Positions 61,348 through 64,000 of a DNA stretch of 64,000 nt are shown here, one piece after another. The position numbers and the translations under genes were made by a program. Each line of letters starts with the position of its first letter. Within the stretch, counting starts at the first letter, position 1. Location: assembly GCA_947631005.1 (NCBI GenBank), contig CANRJR010000001.1:1-64000 (forward strand), written 5' to 3'. Origin of the DNA: an uncultured Clostridia bacterium (GTDB lineage: Bacteria > Bacillota > Clostridia > Christensenellales > Borkfalkiaceae). Below the pieces are notes generated by a model, which saw only the letters and a program-made list of their open reading frames with translations, was not told where the DNA came from and searched no databases.

Positions 61348-63978
61348 ATGAGAGTTCAGGCGCGCGTAAAAATCATTTTCGCGGCGGCGGCTTTGTTTGC
61401 CGTCCTTTTGGCATGCGCGCTGTTCTTGCCGCACACGAGGGCGAACGCCGCCGAAACTTCGGACGACGCATCCCTCATGCTGCCCGAAACATACGAACAG
61501 TATTTAGACCTGCAACAGCCGTCCTCCGTCGCCGTGAGCGCGGCGCACACCGTGATCGCCGACGGGAGCAAGCTCTATATCTACGACCGCGCGCGGAACA
61601 GATATTTCGAGTACGAACACCACGGCTACGGCACGCAGGAGGCGAGCGACGTCTCCAAGGTGCAGATCTACACCAAAGACGGCAAAGACAGGATCTTTTT
61701 CTCGGACGGGGACGCCCGTCTCTTCGAATATTTGGGCGACGACGAAAAGATCGTCGACAACATCCCCTGCCCCACCTTCCTCATCGACTCCGAGCGGGGC
61801 TACCTGTTTACGGCGAACGCCTCGGCGGAGACGGGGAAGATCTCCATCAACCGCTACCTGCTCGACGCCGAGAACATCGCGCAGACCAATTTCGCGGCGA
61901 AGAAGTCGGCGGAGGGACGCTCTTCCAACCTCGCCATCGAGGGGGACAAGCTCTACTGTTCCATCGACAACGGCGATTACGTCGTCTACCGCGCCGACAC
62001 GCTCGAACCGTACGGCAACCCCAACGAGCTCGAACTCATCCGCATCGACGAAACCAAGCGCATCATCGGCGACTTAAAGGGCATTTGCGTGCTCGGCGGC
62101 GAACTGTATTACACCGTAAACGGCGCGATCTCCGACCCCGACTATCCCAACGGTCTGTATAAGAGCGTCGGCGAACTGTCCACCCTCCTCATCGGGGACG
62201 ACGGATTTTCCGCGCTCGCCGTGCAGAAGGGCGAGATCTATTGCGTCAAGGGAAAATCCGTGCGCAAACTCACCGTCGGGGAGGACGGCGTGCAGTACGG
62301 CTCTTACGAGATCGCCGCCGCCTCGAATTCCGAGAACCGCCTCTCGGGCGCGGTCGACGTCGCGCGGGCGGGAAATCTCATCGTCTCGGCGGACGCGGGC
62401 AACGGGCGCATTTCGGTGATCTCGTTCGAGAGACGGCAGAACGTCAACGCCGTCGTGTCCTATCAAACCGTCCCCTGCGTCTATGAGGAGATCCCCTACA
62501 CCCCCACGCTCGTCGCAACGGACGGCAACGTGATCGCCGTCGCCGACGCCGTGGGCTACGTCTATTTATACCGCTACGGCGAACTGACGCCCTATTACCG
62601 TCACAGCCTCGGCGGCACTCCCGCCACGGGGCTCGCCTGCGTCTACGGCAACACCTACTTTGTCACCGAACACGCCTACGGCAAGGCGGAAGAGGGCGTA
62701 GCGTCCGTCGAGCGGAGCGGGCACGGAACGAACATCTCCCTCGCCTCCGACCTCTACGGCGACCTCTATGTGCTCTACAACGACGGCTCGGTCGGGAAAT
62801 TTTCCGAGACCGACTTCCTCAACAACGCCGTTTCCGCGGAAAAATGTCCTTTCACGATTTCCGAAACGGGCAAGATCCGCGCCGACTTCGAGGGCAACGT
62901 CTATCATATACAGGGCAACGCGCTCTACAAAAACGGCACGAAGATCTACACGCTGCCCGAAACGGCGTTCGTGTTCGGCGGCGCGGGCGACGTTCCCCTC
63001 TCGGTTGCGATCGGCTTTGAGGACGACGTCTGCTATTTCCTCTACGGGAATTACATCGTACAGACCGAGAACGACGCGGTGGATATCCCCACGCTCAACG
63101 AGATCTCGGCGGCGGGCGTGCACGGTTCGGTGTTCCGCGTGCACCAAAACGGCGAAGGACTGCTCGTCGACATCCCCGCGGGGACGATCGGCATCCGCAC
63201 CGACTTGCAGACGTTGCGCGACGAAGATCCCGCTTTCTTCCCCTACATCTCCTACTATCGCACAAACGAGGATCTGCGCGGCATTCTGCTCACGCAGTCG
63301 GAGAGCGGCTATTCGCTCGTCGTGCTCTATGAAATGAACGCCGACGGCAAGGGGCGCACCTTTACGACGACGCTGTTCCGCACGCATACGCCCGTCCCCT
63401 TGGAGGAATATTGGACGGCGCAGACCGACGTGAAATATCTCACCAACGACGTAAATTCCTATTATTATCCCTGTCTGCATCCCGCGCTCGGCGATCTCCG
63501 CATCAAGCGGGGCACGGAAGTCCGCATCCGCGGCGTCCTCTCCGCGCCCGAACGCGACTATGCCCTCGTCGACTTTATGACGCAGGACAACACCGCGCGG
63601 GCGGGCTTTGTCCCCGTCGCCTACCTCACGATCGTCAACCCCTACCCCGAAGAGGCGGCGCGCTATGAATACGGCTATCTCAAAGAGAACGCCGATGGGC
63701 TCGCCTTTGTCTCGTCGGACGGCGACCGCATCGTCGTCACCGAGCGCACCCTCGTGCGGCTTGTCGGGGAGAACGACGACGGGACGTACGCCGCCGTCCT
63801 CACGCGTGACGGAAAGCTGTACGCCGCAACCGTGCAGAGCGGCATGATCGAGCGGGGCGAATCGGACGCGCTCCGCATCAGCCTCATCGTCGTTCTGTCG
63901 GTCTTGGCGGTGATCATTATCGGCGTCTACGCCGCGCTCGTCCCCGCGAAGTACTTCGGCGACCGCAGAAGAAAATAG
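61348..63978 (+). CDS. Large exported beta-propeller-like protein with C-terminal TM anchor
   Basis: 876 aa, signal peptide, repeated DGKDRIFFSDGDARLFEYLGDD-like units, C-terminal ISLIVVLSVLAVIIIGVYAALVPAKYF. Confidence 0.8.
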   Translation: MRVQARVKIIFAAAALFAVLLACALFLPHTRANAAETSDDASLMLPETYEQYLDLQQPSSVAVSAAHTVIADGSKLYIYDRARNRYFEYEHHGYGTQEASDVSKVQIYTKDGKDRIFFSDGDARLFEYLGDDEKIVDNIPCPTFLIDSERGYLFTANASAETGKISINRYLLDAENIAQTNFAAKKSAEGRSSNLAIEGDKLYCSIDNGDYVVYRADTLEPYGNPNELELIRIDETKRIIGDLKGICVLGGELYYTVNGAISDPDYPNGLYKSVGELSTLLIGDDGFSALAVQKGEIYCVKGKSVRKLTVGEDGVQYGSYEIAAASNSENRLSGAVDVARAGNLIVSADAGNGRISVISFERRQNVNAVVSYQTVPCVYEEIPYTPTLVATDGNVIAVADAVGYVYLYRYGELTPYYRHSLGGTPATGLACVYGNTYFVTEHAYGKAEEGVASVERSGHGTNISLASDLYGDLYVLYNDGSVGKFSETDFLNNAVSAEKCPFTISETGKIRADFEGNVYHIQGNALYKNGTKIYTLPETAFVFGGAGDVPLSVAIGFEDDVCYFLYGNYIVQTENDAVDIPTLNEISAAGVHGSVFRVHQNGEGLLVDIPAGTIGIRTDLQTLRDEDPAFFPYISYYRTNEDLRGILLTQSESGYSLVVLYEMNADGKGRTFTTTLFRTHTPVPLEEYWTAQTDVKYLTNDVNSYYYPCLHPALGDLRIKRGTEVRIRGVLSAPERDYALVDFMTQDNTARAGFVPVAYLTIVNPYPEEAARYEYGYLKENADGLAFVSSDGDRIVVTERTLVRLVGENDDGTYAAVLTRDGKLYAATVQSGMIERGESDALRISLIVVLSVLAVIIIGVYAALVPAKYFGDRRRK

Positions 63979-64000
63979 GCGGAAAACGCGCGCTTTTGTT

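Overview
64-kb window of a GC-rich, spore-forming Firmicutes/Clostridia-type chromosome (spoIVA, spoVAC, hslO). The backbone carries an L-arabinose/alpha-galactoside cluster (araB-araD-DUF1292-like-araA-GH36-UDPGP), a lysine-riboswitch-controlled asd-dapA-dapB operon, guaB-guaA, lepA, hemW, and a LysR/flavodoxin/alcohol dehydrogenase cluster. Accessory content: a collagen-like/beta-helix surface protein; a ~4.1-kb segment bounded by 184-bp direct repeats with an XRE regulator and an orphan partner; a HaeIII-like restriction-modification pair, with GGCC apparently very rare across the whole window; two TIR-domain fusions (TIR-LRR and TIR-methyltransferase); and a compact podovirus-like head/packaging module (terL, small ORF, portal, scaffold-like, MCP, connector, beta-propeller) with no recognisable tail, lysis or integrase genes. 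The most unusual feature is at the tRNA genes. All three (Thr-GGT, Pro-CGG, Pro-AGG) are followed by degenerate copies of their own 3' tail. At Pro-CGG these form a ~70-bp-period array in which each tail alternates with a terminator-like hairpin. At Thr-GGT and Pro-AGG a related 100-nt core, with compensatory changes between copies, lies between an inverted tRNA segment and a defective tail copy. All calls were made by reading the sequence and supplied translations; no database search was run.
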